DNA from: Rhodospirillales bacterium
Lineage (GTDB): Bacteria; Pseudomonadota; Alphaproteobacteria; Rhodospirillales; Casp-alpha2
Assembly (NCBI GenBank): GCA_030727885.1
Contig: JANRAT010000234.1
Span: 8,213-21,172, forward strand
Length of the DNA stretch: 12,960 nucleotides
Reading direction: 5' to 3'
The notes under the pieces were generated by a model that did not search any database, had not been told where the DNA came from, and saw only the letters and a program-made list of their open reading frames with translations. The translations under genes and the position numbers were made by a program. Positions 6,292-12,960 of the stretch are shown one piece after another; the stretch's first letter is position 1; each line of letters starts with the position of its first letter.

Positions 6292-7302
6292 TCAGGACTT
6301 GCCCACATGCAGGAAACCGACAACATCCTGGACTTCACGCAACACCGGTCCGGCAATCGCCCGCGCCCGCTCAGCACCATGCGCCAGATAGGCATCGATC
6401 TGGCCCTTGTCGTTCAACAACCGCCGATAGGCATCCTGCATCGGTGCCAGATTGGCGACGGCAACATCGGACAGGCGGTCCTTCAGCGCTGAGAATTGCT
6501 GACCGGCGAATTCGTTGACCGCAGATTCGATCGAGACATCGGCCAGAGCGGCATAGATGCCGAGAAGGTTTCGAGCTTCCGGTCGGCCATCCAGGCCCTG
6601 AACCGATTCCGGCAAGTGATCCGGATCTGTTTTTGCCTTTTTGATCTTGCGCTGAATGGTGTCAGCATCGTCCGTCATATTGATGCGCGACAAATCCGAG
6701 GGATCGGACTTCGACATCTTTTTGGACCCGTCCTTCAGCGACATGACACGGGTTGCCGTCCCAAGGATCAGGGGTTCCGGGACCGGAAACAGATCTACGC
6801 CGTAGTCATTATTGAATTTCTGGGCAATATCACGGGCCAGTTCAAGATGCTGTTTCTGATCTTCACCGACCGGCACATGCGTGCCCTTGTACAAAAGTAT
6901 ATCGGCAGCCATCAGGTTTGGATATGCGAACAGGCCGACCGAGGCGTTTTCCTTGTCCTTGCCGGCTTTTTCCTTGAACTGGGTCATCCGACCGAGCCAC
7001 CCCATGCGCGCAACACAATTGAAAATCCAGGCAAGCTCGGCATGACCCGGCACCTGCGACTGATTGAAGATAATGTGCTTTTCTGGATCAACGCCGGCCG
7101 CGATCATTGCCGCTGCGACTTCGCGGGTCGATGTACGCAGCATGGCCGGATCCTGCCACACCGTAATGGCGTGCAGATCAACAACACAAAACAGGCAATC
7201 ATAATCGTTCTGCAGCTTCACCCAGTTACGGATGGCGCCCAGATAATTTCCAAGATGCAGGTTACCTGTCGGCTGAACGCCGGAAAAAATACGCTCGCTC
7301 AT
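6292..7302 (-). CDS. trpS: Tryptophan--tRNA ligase
   Basis: A class Ic aminoacyl-tRNA synthetase that charges tRNA-Trp with tryptophan using ATP in the cytoplasm. At 336 residues it has the usual bacterial length. The HIGH-equivalent motif is PTGNLHLGN (11-19) and the KMSKS loop is intact (195-199). Other family blocks include [10 protein letters not shown] (39-48), [18 protein letters not shown] (95-112) and [18 protein letters not shown] (143-160). The ATG at 7300-7302 is chosen because AAGG lies about 9 bases upstream. An in-frame TTG two codons earlier (7308) would add only two residues and fits the spacing less well. The 92-bp gap to murJ contains the inverted repeat CGCCTT/AAGGCG (7342-7360) but no T-run on either side, so read-through from murJ is plausible. 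Confidence 0.97.
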   Translation of the reverse strand: MSERIFSGVQPTGNLHLGNYLGAIRNWVKLQNDYDCLFCVVDLHAITVWQDPAMLRTSTREVAAAMIAAGVDPEKHIIFNQSQVPGHAELAWIFNCVARMGWLGRMTQFKEKAGKDKENASVGLFAYPNLMAADILLYKGTHVPVGEDQKQHLELARDIAQKFNNDYGVDLFPVPEPLILGTATRVMSLKDGSKKMSKSDPSDLSRINMTDDADTIQRKIKKAKTDPDHLPESVQGLDGRPEARNLLGIYAALADVSIESAVNEFAGQQFSALKDRLSDVAVANLAPMQDAYRRLLNDKGQIDAYLAHGAERARAIAGPVLREVQDVVGFLHVGKS

Positions 7303-7394
7303 GATCAATGGCCTTGAAATCTTATGACGAGAGCGGGTTATCGCCTTTCATCCGAAGGCGGTCAAGCAAGGTGTCATGCAGCGAACCTGGAACG

Positions 7395-8939
7395 TTACTT
7401 TGAACGAACCATACGCTTGATCTCGTCGATTGAATAAACGCCGAACAGACGGGACGCAATTGCATAAACGGCGACACCGGCAACAATCAAAATCGTCAGT
7501 GATGTTGCCTGTTGCCACAACCGCCCGACTAACCATGGCTCTGCCCAACCGGCTGCATACCAGAGTCCAGCTGCCATGATGATGCTGGCACCGGCGATCC
7601 CGAACAGGCGCGACAGCAGCCGGGCGTCCGCACGGTAGTGTCCGCGTTTCGCCAGTACGGCAACCAGCAAACCAATGTTGAGCCACGCCGATATACTGGA
7701 AGCCATGGCAATGCCGACATGTGCGAAGTGACGCATCAGCAAAAAATTCATAGCAATGTTTACGAGCATTGACAGGGCCGCAATACGGACCGGTGTTGCG
7801 GTATCCTCGCGGGCATAAAATCCAGGCGTAAAAACACGAATACCGACGTATGCCGGCAAACCGATGGCATAGGCCATAAGCGCCTGTGATGTTGCCTCGC
7901 TGGCGGCTTTGCCGAACGCGCCGCGCTCAAAAAGCACCGCAATGATCGGGCCCGGAATGACGATCAGGGCCAGAGCTGCCGGAACCGTCAGCAGCAGAGC
8001 GATTTCGATACCTCTGTTTTGCGATGCATTGGCCCGCTCTGCATTGCCGGATTCAAGTTGTCTTGAGATCATCGGCAGCAAGGCAGTCCCGACGGCAATG
8101 CCGACGACACCGAGCGGCAGCTGTGTTACTCGATCGGCATAATACAGATAAGAAACGGCACCATCAGATATCGTCGTCGCGAGGATCGTGCCGACCAGAA
8201 AATTGATCTGATAAAGACTGGCACCGAACATCACCGGCAATATCCGGCGGCCAAGTATGCGCACTTTTTCTGTCAGTCGAGGCGCCCGTATCTGCAGGTG
8301 AAAACCGGCGCGATGACAATGCCAGCCCATCCACAGAAATTGCACGATCCCGGCTGCAAAAACACCCCACACCAGCGCTCTGCCAGATTGTTCGTCGTTT
8401 CCACCGAAAGCCAGCAATGCAACGATCAGGGTTATGTTTAAAAGCACCGGCGCGGCTGCCGCAGCCGCGAATTTACCGAACGCATTCAGCACACCCGACT
8501 GCAATGCCACCAGCGAGATGAACAGAAGATACGGAAAGGCAATCCTTGAAAATTCCGTGGTCATTTCCATCTTGCCCGGCACCGCATCAAATCCCGGCGC
8601 CAGATACGGCATCAGCCAAGGCATTGCCAGTTCCGCACAGACGACAAATACCAGCAGGGCCAAAGACAGAACGCTCAGGGCTTCTTCAGCAAACTGCTTC
8701 GCCGAACCTTCTCCCTCACCTTCTATGCTTTTGGAGAACATCGGCACAAAGGCCGCCGCAAATGCCCCTTCGGCGAACAGTCTGCGAAACAGGTTGGGAA
8801 ATCGGAAAGCGACGACAAATGCATCGGCGACGGCGCCTGCACCCAGGAAATTGGCAATCAGTATGTCGCGTGCAAAACCGAAGATACGGCTCAGCATCGT
8901 CATCGAACCAATCGCAGAAATTGCCCGAACCAGATTCAT
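7395..8939 (-). CDS. murJ: Lipid II flippase MurJ
   Basis: A 514-residue MOP-superfamily membrane protein with about 14 transmembrane helices. MurJ flips lipid II, the peptidoglycan precursor, to the periplasmic face of the inner membrane. The N-terminus MNLVRAISAIGSMTMLSRIFG aligns residue for residue with E. coli MurJ. The functionally important cavity residues Arg18, Arg24, Asp39, Arg52 and Arg270 (in YYADR) are all present at the same positions. The frame is open 31 codons further upstream, overlapping glnD, but that stretch is Arg-rich and non-homologous. The ATG at 8937-8939, with GGTGAG about 9 bases before it, is the clear start. It lies 61 bp after glnD and 92 bp before trpS, consistent with one transcription unit. 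The C-terminus is basic (RMVRSK). Confidence 0.97.
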   Translation of the reverse strand: MNLVRAISAIGSMTMLSRIFGFARDILIANFLGAGAVADAFVVAFRFPNLFRRLFAEGAFAAAFVPMFSKSIEGEGEGSAKQFAEEALSVLSLALLVFVVCAELAMPWLMPYLAPGFDAVPGKMEMTTEFSRIAFPYLLFISLVALQSGVLNAFGKFAAAAAAPVLLNITLIVALLAFGGNDEQSGRALVWGVFAAGIVQFLWMGWHCHRAGFHLQIRAPRLTEKVRILGRRILPVMFGASLYQINFLVGTILATTISDGAVSYLYYADRVTQLPLGVVGIAVGTALLPMISRQLESGNAERANASQNRGIEIALLLTVPAALALIVIPGPIIAVLFERGAFGKAASEATSQALMAYAIGLPAYVGIRVFTPGFYAREDTATPVRIAALSMLVNIAMNFLLMRHFAHVGIAMASSISAWLNIGLLVAVLAKRGHYRADARLLSRLFGIAGASIIMAAGLWYAAGWAEPWLVGRLWQQATSLTILIVAGVAVYAIASRLFGVYSIDEIKRMVRSK

Positions 8940-9000
8940 AAGCGGACACTCACCGGCAATTGCGGCAGCGTTATGGCGTGCAAGGTAACATGATAGATAC

Positions 9001-11781
9001 TCACTCGGCCGCCTTCGGCGAACTGGCAGCAACTGGTCCTTCGATAGCCGTCAACAGACGTTCCCGCACGGACTTGATCTTGCTCTGCTGTTCCATCTTC
9101 AAACCGAAAATATCTTTCACGTAAAACACATCGACGACCCGCTCGCCATAGGTGGAAATATGCGCTGACGCAATCTGCAAGCCTGCATTGGTCAGGGCGT
9201 TTGTGATGTCATGCAGAAACCCAAGACGGTCGCGACCGTTGACTTCAATCACTGTATAGGTGCGGCTGGCTTTGTTATCGATCAGCACGCGCGGCGGCAC
9301 CTTGAAGACGCTGGTTCTGGAAGGCATCGCGTTGGCCCGCGCTGCCTTCAGCTCGTACGCCGGCGAAGCTTCACCCGACAACGCGCGTTCAATGCGGTTC
9401 TGGATACGGCCCACCCGCGCCGTCCCTGAAATCGCTTCGGACTGAGCATCCTGTACCCAGAATGTATCTAATGCCATGCCGTTGTTCATTGTCACGATCT
9501 TGGCATCGACAATATTTACCCCACCAAGCGAAAGTGCTCCGGCGACCTTGGCGAAAAGGCCGGGATGATCAACGGTGTAAACCACGACCTCCGTAGCATC
9601 GTGAGCTTCATCCGCATTCAGCTCGATATAAAGGTTCTGTTTTTTAACCATCGCGGTTCTTACCAGCTCTGCATGACGCAACAATACCTCGGGACTGAAC
9701 GTCAGCCAGTAGTTATCGCGCGCCAATTCGAAGTGTTCTTCAACCGCCTCCGGCGTCCATCCCTTGTTTGATCCGAGCAACGCTTCACTCAGTTTATGTT
9801 TCACCCTGTCGGCCCGTTTCGACAGACGTTCCTGCAGCGTTTCCCCTGACATAGCTTCGCGTGCCTGCCAGTAAAGCTCGCGCAGCAATCCGGCTTTCCA
9901 AGCGTTCCAGACGTTCGGTCCGACCGCACGGATATCGGCAATCGTTAGAATAAGCAGCAACCGCAATCGTTCAGGGGACTGCACAATTTCGATAAAATCA
10001 GCTACCGTTTTGGTATCGTCAATATCGCGCTTGAAGGCTGTATTGCTCATCAGCAGATGATAGCGCACCAACCACGAAACGGTTTCCGTTTCCCATTCGC
10101 TCAAGCCCATGCGCGGTCCGAGTTTCAGGGCAATGTCGGCACCCAGTTCGGAATGATCGCCACCCCGTCCCTTGGCAATGTCATGCAGCAATACAGATAA
10201 ATACAGAACACGCTTTGACTGCACTTCGCCAATCACCGAGCAGGCCAGCGGGTGGTCGTCGGTCAAGCGATTGGTATCAATACCGTGCAACACACCGATG
10301 GCACGGATGGTATGCTCGTCAACCGTATAGACATGATACATGTCGTATTGCATCTGCGCGACGACACGGCCGAAGTCGGGGACGAATTTTCCGAACACAC
10401 CGGCCTCGTTCATCCGCATCAGGGTTTTATCGGGGTCCTTGCCGGTCAGAATATTGATAAATATTTCATTGGCAACCGGATCATTCTGCAGCTTCTTCGT
10501 AATGCGCTTGAGATTCTTGGTGACCAGGCGCAGTGCACTGGGGTGGATATCGAGACCGTGTTTTTGGGCCTGCCAGAACAGTTCGAGCAGCTTTTTCGGA
10601 TCGGTTTCGAATATGTTGTCATCGGCAACCGTCAGGCGATCACCATCAATATTGAATCCGTCAATCTTTGGTCCGCCTTTGCCAAAGCGTGGCAGACGGA
10701 ATTTGCGTCGCTTGGTCTTATGCTGCTCTTCAAGTGCGGCGCAAATAATGCGCGTCAGATCACCAACATCCTTGGCAATCAGAAAGTAGTGTTTCATGAA
10801 CCGTTCGACGCCGCTCAGGCCGGCATGATCCGTATAACCCATGCGCTTGCCGATGTCGGCCTGCACGTTGAAGGTCAGACGCTCTTCAGGACGTTCTGCG
10901 AGATAGTGAAGATGGCAACGCACAGTCCATAAAAAATCCTGTGCTTTTTCAAAGCGTCGCGCATCGTCAGCGGTCAGCACGCCTTTGAGCTTCAGATCAT
11001 CGATGCTCTCGATTCCGTAAAGATACTTGGCGATCCACATCAGCGTCTGCAGATCCCTGAGTCCCCCTTTGCCGTCCTTGATGTTTGGCTCAAGCACATA
11101 GCGGGTGTCACCCATCCGCGCATGCCGGTCATCGCGCTCCGCCAGTTTGGCTTCGACGTAGGCCATCCCCGTACCTTTGACGACGTCCTTCTGGAACATC
11201 ACCTTAAACGTATCGAAAAGCTCGGCATTGCCGGTGATCAATCTTGATTCCAGCAGACTGGTACGAATCGTGATGTCTTCCTTGGCCAGCCGCACCACCT
11301 CATCGGCCGAACGCGTTGCATGGCCGACCTTGAGGCCAAGATCCCACAGCGTATAAAGAACGTATTCGACAACCTGCTCCGCCCGCGGGGTCAATTTGTA
11401 GGGCAGCAGGAACATCAGATCGATGTCGGAATGCGGTGCCATCTCGGCCCGGCCGTATCCGCCCGTGGCAATCACCGACATCACATCATCGGCGGTTTCG
11501 ATCCCGGCCGGATAGATATGCTCCGCTGCGACGTCATAGACGATCCGCACCAGCTGATCGATCAGATAGGCGCCAGCCTTGATGGTGTTGCGGCCAGACT
11601 GCTCGTCGGCTTCGAAACGGCGGCGCACCTCGGCGCGGCCGTGCTCAAGAGCTTCGCGGTAGATGTCAAAAATTTCGCGCTGGCTGTCGGGCGAATATCC
11701 CGACCAGCCAAGGATATCATCCAGGCGAATGACCACCTTTTTGCGATCGATTATTTCTCTGGGTTTTGATACGCGAATCAT
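9001..11781 (-). CDS. glnD: Bifunctional PII uridylyltransferase/uridylyl-removing enzyme GlnD
   Basis: GlnD senses glutamine and adds or removes UMP on PII proteins (GlnB/GlnK), controlling nitrogen assimilation. From the ATG at 11781 it has 926 residues. Domains in order: nucleotidyltransferase with GGYGRAEM (107-114) and the metal aspartates in HSDIDL (Asp119, Asp121); the GlnD linker region (KDGKGGLRDLQ, 236-246); an HD phosphohydrolase with His533-Asp534 in LLHDIAKGRGGDH; and two C-terminal ACT domains (about 730-800 and 840-912, DHPGLFAKVAGAL and RDRLGFLHDITNAL) that bind glutamine. All catalytic residues look intact. The start is uncertain: neither this ATG nor an in-frame TTG at 11823 has a clear Shine-Dalgarno sequence. 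The ATG is preceded closely by a TATATA tract and a palindrome, which suggests that a promoter lies here and that the transcript has little or no leader. murJ follows after 61 bp. Confidence 0.96.
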   Translation of the reverse strand: MIRVSKPREIIDRKKVVIRLDDILGWSGYSPDSQREIFDIYREALEHGRAEVRRRFEADEQSGRNTIKAGAYLIDQLVRIVYDVAAEHIYPAGIETADDVMSVIATGGYGRAEMAPHSDIDLMFLLPYKLTPRAEQVVEYVLYTLWDLGLKVGHATRSADEVVRLAKEDITIRTSLLESRLITGNAELFDTFKVMFQKDVVKGTGMAYVEAKLAERDDRHARMGDTRYVLEPNIKDGKGGLRDLQTLMWIAKYLYGIESIDDLKLKGVLTADDARRFEKAQDFLWTVRCHLHYLAERPEERLTFNVQADIGKRMGYTDHAGLSGVERFMKHYFLIAKDVGDLTRIICAALEEQHKTKRRKFRLPRFGKGGPKIDGFNIDGDRLTVADDNIFETDPKKLLELFWQAQKHGLDIHPSALRLVTKNLKRITKKLQNDPVANEIFINILTGKDPDKTLMRMNEAGVFGKFVPDFGRVVAQMQYDMYHVYTVDEHTIRAIGVLHGIDTNRLTDDHPLACSVIGEVQSKRVLYLSVLLHDIAKGRGGDHSELGADIALKLGPRMGLSEWETETVSWLVRYHLLMSNTAFKRDIDDTKTVADFIEIVQSPERLRLLLILTIADIRAVGPNVWNAWKAGLLRELYWQAREAMSGETLQERLSKRADRVKHKLSEALLGSNKGWTPEAVEEHFELARDNYWLTFSPEVLLRHAELVRTAMVKKQNLYIELNADEAHDATEVVVYTVDHPGLFAKVAGALSLGGVNIVDAKIVTMNNGMALDTFWVQDAQSEAISGTARVGRIQNRIERALSGEASPAYELKAARANAMPSRTSVFKVPPRVLIDNKASRTYTVIEVNGRDRLGFLHDITNALTNAGLQIASAHISTYGERVVDVFYVKDIFGLKMEQQSKIKSVRERLLTAIEGPVAASSPKAAE

Positions 11782-11788
11782 AGTGGCT

Positions 11789-11824
11789 GTATATATACGA
11801 GTGGTTGGCGATAAGATAGCCAAC
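11789..11824 (-). promoter_or_regulatory. Candidate glnD promoter/operator: TATATA tract plus 21-bp palindrome
   Basis: Reading toward glnD, a palindrome with perfect arms GTTGGC and GCCAAC (+ strand 11804-11809 and 11819-11824; inner AT/AT also symmetric) is followed by GTATATATAC (11789-11798) and then the glnD ATG at 11781. TATATA would serve as a -10 element, but no good -35 hexamer is found at normal spacing; an activator bound to the palindrome could replace it. The NtrC motif TGCACC-N5-GGTGCA is not matched. Confidence 0.4.
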
Positions 11825-11915
11825 TGATGCCGCAGAACACATTTCGCAATGCCTTAACCGACCCAGGAAGCTTGATCTTAGTCTTGTATGGCAAGTGACA
11901 GCTGGCAGCGACAAA

Positions 11916-11953
11916 TGAAAATAAGGTCAACTTAATTATCATCCTTATTTTCA
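11916..11953 (-). terminator. AT-rich 11-bp inverted repeat spanning the mutS stop codon, possible terminator
   Basis: TGAAAATAAGG (11916-11926) and its exact complement CCTTATTTTCA (11943-11953) are separated by 16 bases, with the mutS TAA (11932-11934) in the loop. In the mutS mRNA this gives an 11-bp stem followed by UUUG. It could act as a weak intrinsic terminator or a 3'-end-protecting hairpin. The stem has only three G-C pairs and the U-run is short, so it is not a textbook terminator; it could equally be a protein-binding site ahead of glnD. Confidence 0.4.
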
Positions 11954-12960
11954 GTCATTGCCTTGAGCTTATATAGCTCTTCAAGAGCCTGCAATGGCGT
12001 CAAGAGGTCAGGATTGATCTTATTTATTGCTAATTCGGCCGCACTCTCCTTTTTAGGATCAACTCTTTGCCTTTGTATGACAGAAAACAGCGGCAAATCG
12101 TCACCCAAGCTCTTGGCCCCGCCTGTTTGAGACTTTTCCAGTTTTTCTAAGATCATTTCAGCGCGCTTGATCAGACTTTGTGGCAATCCGGCCAACTGCC
12201 CGACATGGATGCCATAGGACCGGTCGGCAACGCCGGCGGCAACCTCGTGCAGGAACACCACGTCACCTTTCCACTCCTTCACCCGCATGGTGTAGCAGGT
12301 GAGATTTGCCAGTCGCGGCGCCAGTTCCGTCAGTTCGTGATAGTGCGTGGCAAACAATCCCCGGCAACCGTTTATATCGTGCAGATGCTCGACAACCGCC
12401 CAGGCAATGGACAATCCGTCAAACGTCGCCGTACCACGGCCGATTTCATCCAGAATGACCAGGGCACGCGGTCCCGCCTGATGCAGGATTGCCGCCGTTT
12501 CAACCATTTCGACCATAAACGTCGAGCGGCCGCGGGCCAGATCATCGGCGGCCCCGACCCTTGAGAACAACCGATCGACAAAACCGATATGCGCGCGGGC
12601 AGCCGGCACATAAAGGCCTGCCTGAGCGAGCACGGCAATCAGGGCGTTTTGCCTGAGAAACGTGCTTTTCCCGGCCATGTTGGGGCCCGTCAGAAACCAA
12701 AGCCGCTCGCCCGGTTTGCCGCCGTCGGCACTCTCGAGACGGCAATCATTGGCAACGAAACTGCCGTCCCCGCTGCGCCCGATGGCCCGCTCGACAACGG
12801 GATGACGGCCGCCCTCAATCGAAAAGGCCTCGCTGTCATCAATCATCGGACGGACAAACCCCTGGCTGACGGCCAGTTCCGCAGCACTGGCCGCAACATC
12901 CAGTACCGCCAGCGCCGAGGCTGTTGCGTCAATTGCCGCACCGCTTTGCTGTATCTGTCC
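11932..12960 (-). CDS. mutS: DNA mismatch repair protein MutS, C-terminal part (5' end beyond window)
   Basis: MutS recognises base mismatches and small loops and recruits MutL in an ATP-dependent way. The frame is open from the stop at 11932 to the window edge at 12960, so only the last 342 residues are visible. These hold part of the lever/clamp region ([16 protein letters not shown]) and the complete ABC-type ATPase: EGGRHPVVE, Walker [10 protein letters not shown], Walker [17 protein letters not shown], the ATHYHEL switch and the helix-turn-helix dimer interface [18 protein letters not shown]. Near the end, DDLPLF resembles the hydrophobic peptide with which MutS proteins bind the beta sliding clamp. 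The Met codon at 12846 is internal, not the start. The gene ends 150 bp before the glnD ATG. Confidence 0.97.
   Translation of the reverse strand, partial: GQIQQSGAAIDATASALAVLDVAASAAELAVSQGFVRPMIDDSEAFSIEGGRHPVVERAIGRSGDGSFVANDCRLESADGGKPGERLWFLTGPNMAGKSTFLRQNALIAVLAQAGLYVPAARAHIGFVDRLFSRVGAADDLARGRSTFMVEMVETAAILHQAGPRALVILDEIGRGTATFDGLSIAWAVVEHLHDINGCRGLFATHYHELTELAPRLANLTCYTMRVKEWKGDVVFLHEVAAGVADRSYGIHVGQLAGLPQSLIKRAEMILEKLEKSQTGGAKSLGDDLPLFSVIQRQRVDPKKESAAELAINKINPDLLTPLQALEELYKLKAMTENKDDN

Noticed and set aside
6496..7317. 273-codon plus-strand open frame opposite trpS
   Set aside because: It lies wholly antisense to trpS, which has intact signature motifs. The translated composition is atypical and no family is recognisable.
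7342..7360. CGCCTT/AAGGCG hairpin between murJ and trpS as a terminator or attenuator
   Set aside because: It is a short stem with no T-run, no leader peptide with Trp codons is seen, and there is no T-box, which is not expected in this group.
8940..9032. N-terminal extension of murJ overlapping glnD
   Set aside because: MurJ homologues begin at MNLVRAIS. The extension is Arg-rich without homology, and the ATG at 8939 has a Shine-Dalgarno sequence.
10252..10932. 226-codon plus-strand open frame opposite glnD
   Set aside because: It is antisense to a full-length glnD with intact domains, so its openness is explained by glnD codon bias.
1..12960. Mobile element, defence island, CRISPR array or other new multi-gene system
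   Set aside because: I saw no transposase, integrase, regularly spaced repeats, target-site duplications, tRNA attachment site or cluster of unknown genes. Nine of the ten genes belong to recognised families.

Overview
The window looks like an ordinary chromosomal segment of an alphaproteobacterium with moderate GC. The main evidence is the collinear minus-strand series mutS - glnD - murJ - trpS - NifU-family gene, an arrangement familiar from alphaproteobacterial chromosomes. The NifU-family protein also has the Nfu N-terminal domain plus NifU C-terminal domain layout common in that class. I cannot assign a genus. There are ten protein-coding genes, no tRNA or rRNA genes, no CRISPR array and no recognisable insertion sequence or phage gene.

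Layout from left to right. A small TusA-like sulfur carrier (31-312, +) converges with tsaB (315-989, -). tsaB is preceded on its own strand by a polytopic membrane protein that looks like an ion-transporter-superfamily permease (1005-2369, -), and before that by a RutE-type malonic semialdehyde reductase (2427-3017, -). These three minus-strand genes are closely spaced and could be co-transcribed. Divergent from rutE is an exported polysaccharide deacetylase-like protein (3188-4252, +). Its 3' end overlaps by 13 bp the 3' end of a convergent membrane-anchored Bax-like glucosaminidase (4240-5250, -). A 358-bp non-coding, AT-rich gap follows (5251-5608). To its right lies the housekeeping series: NifU-family Fe-S scaffold (5609-6160), trpS (6292-7302), murJ (7395-8939), glnD (9001-11781) and the 3' part of mutS (11932-12960, running off the window).

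Functional themes are sulfur/Fe-S handling (TusA-like, NifU-like), tRNA modification and charging (TsaB, TrpS), cell envelope (MurJ, deacetylase, glucosaminidase), nitrogen signalling (GlnD), mismatch repair (MutS) and pyrimidine-catabolism-type aldehyde detoxification (RutE).

I did not find a convincing new multi-gene system. The observations that merit a second look are mostly non-coding. They are a perfect 16-bp palindrome upstream of the NifU-family gene, a 21-bp palindrome next to a TATATA tract at the glnD start, an 11-bp inverted repeat straddling the mutS stop codon, and structured AT-rich DNA with DnaA-box-like inverted sites in the 5251-5608 gap. Two coding points also stand out: a Gln in the usual first-His position of the deacetylase metal motif, and an isolated rutE beside a permease of unknown substrate.
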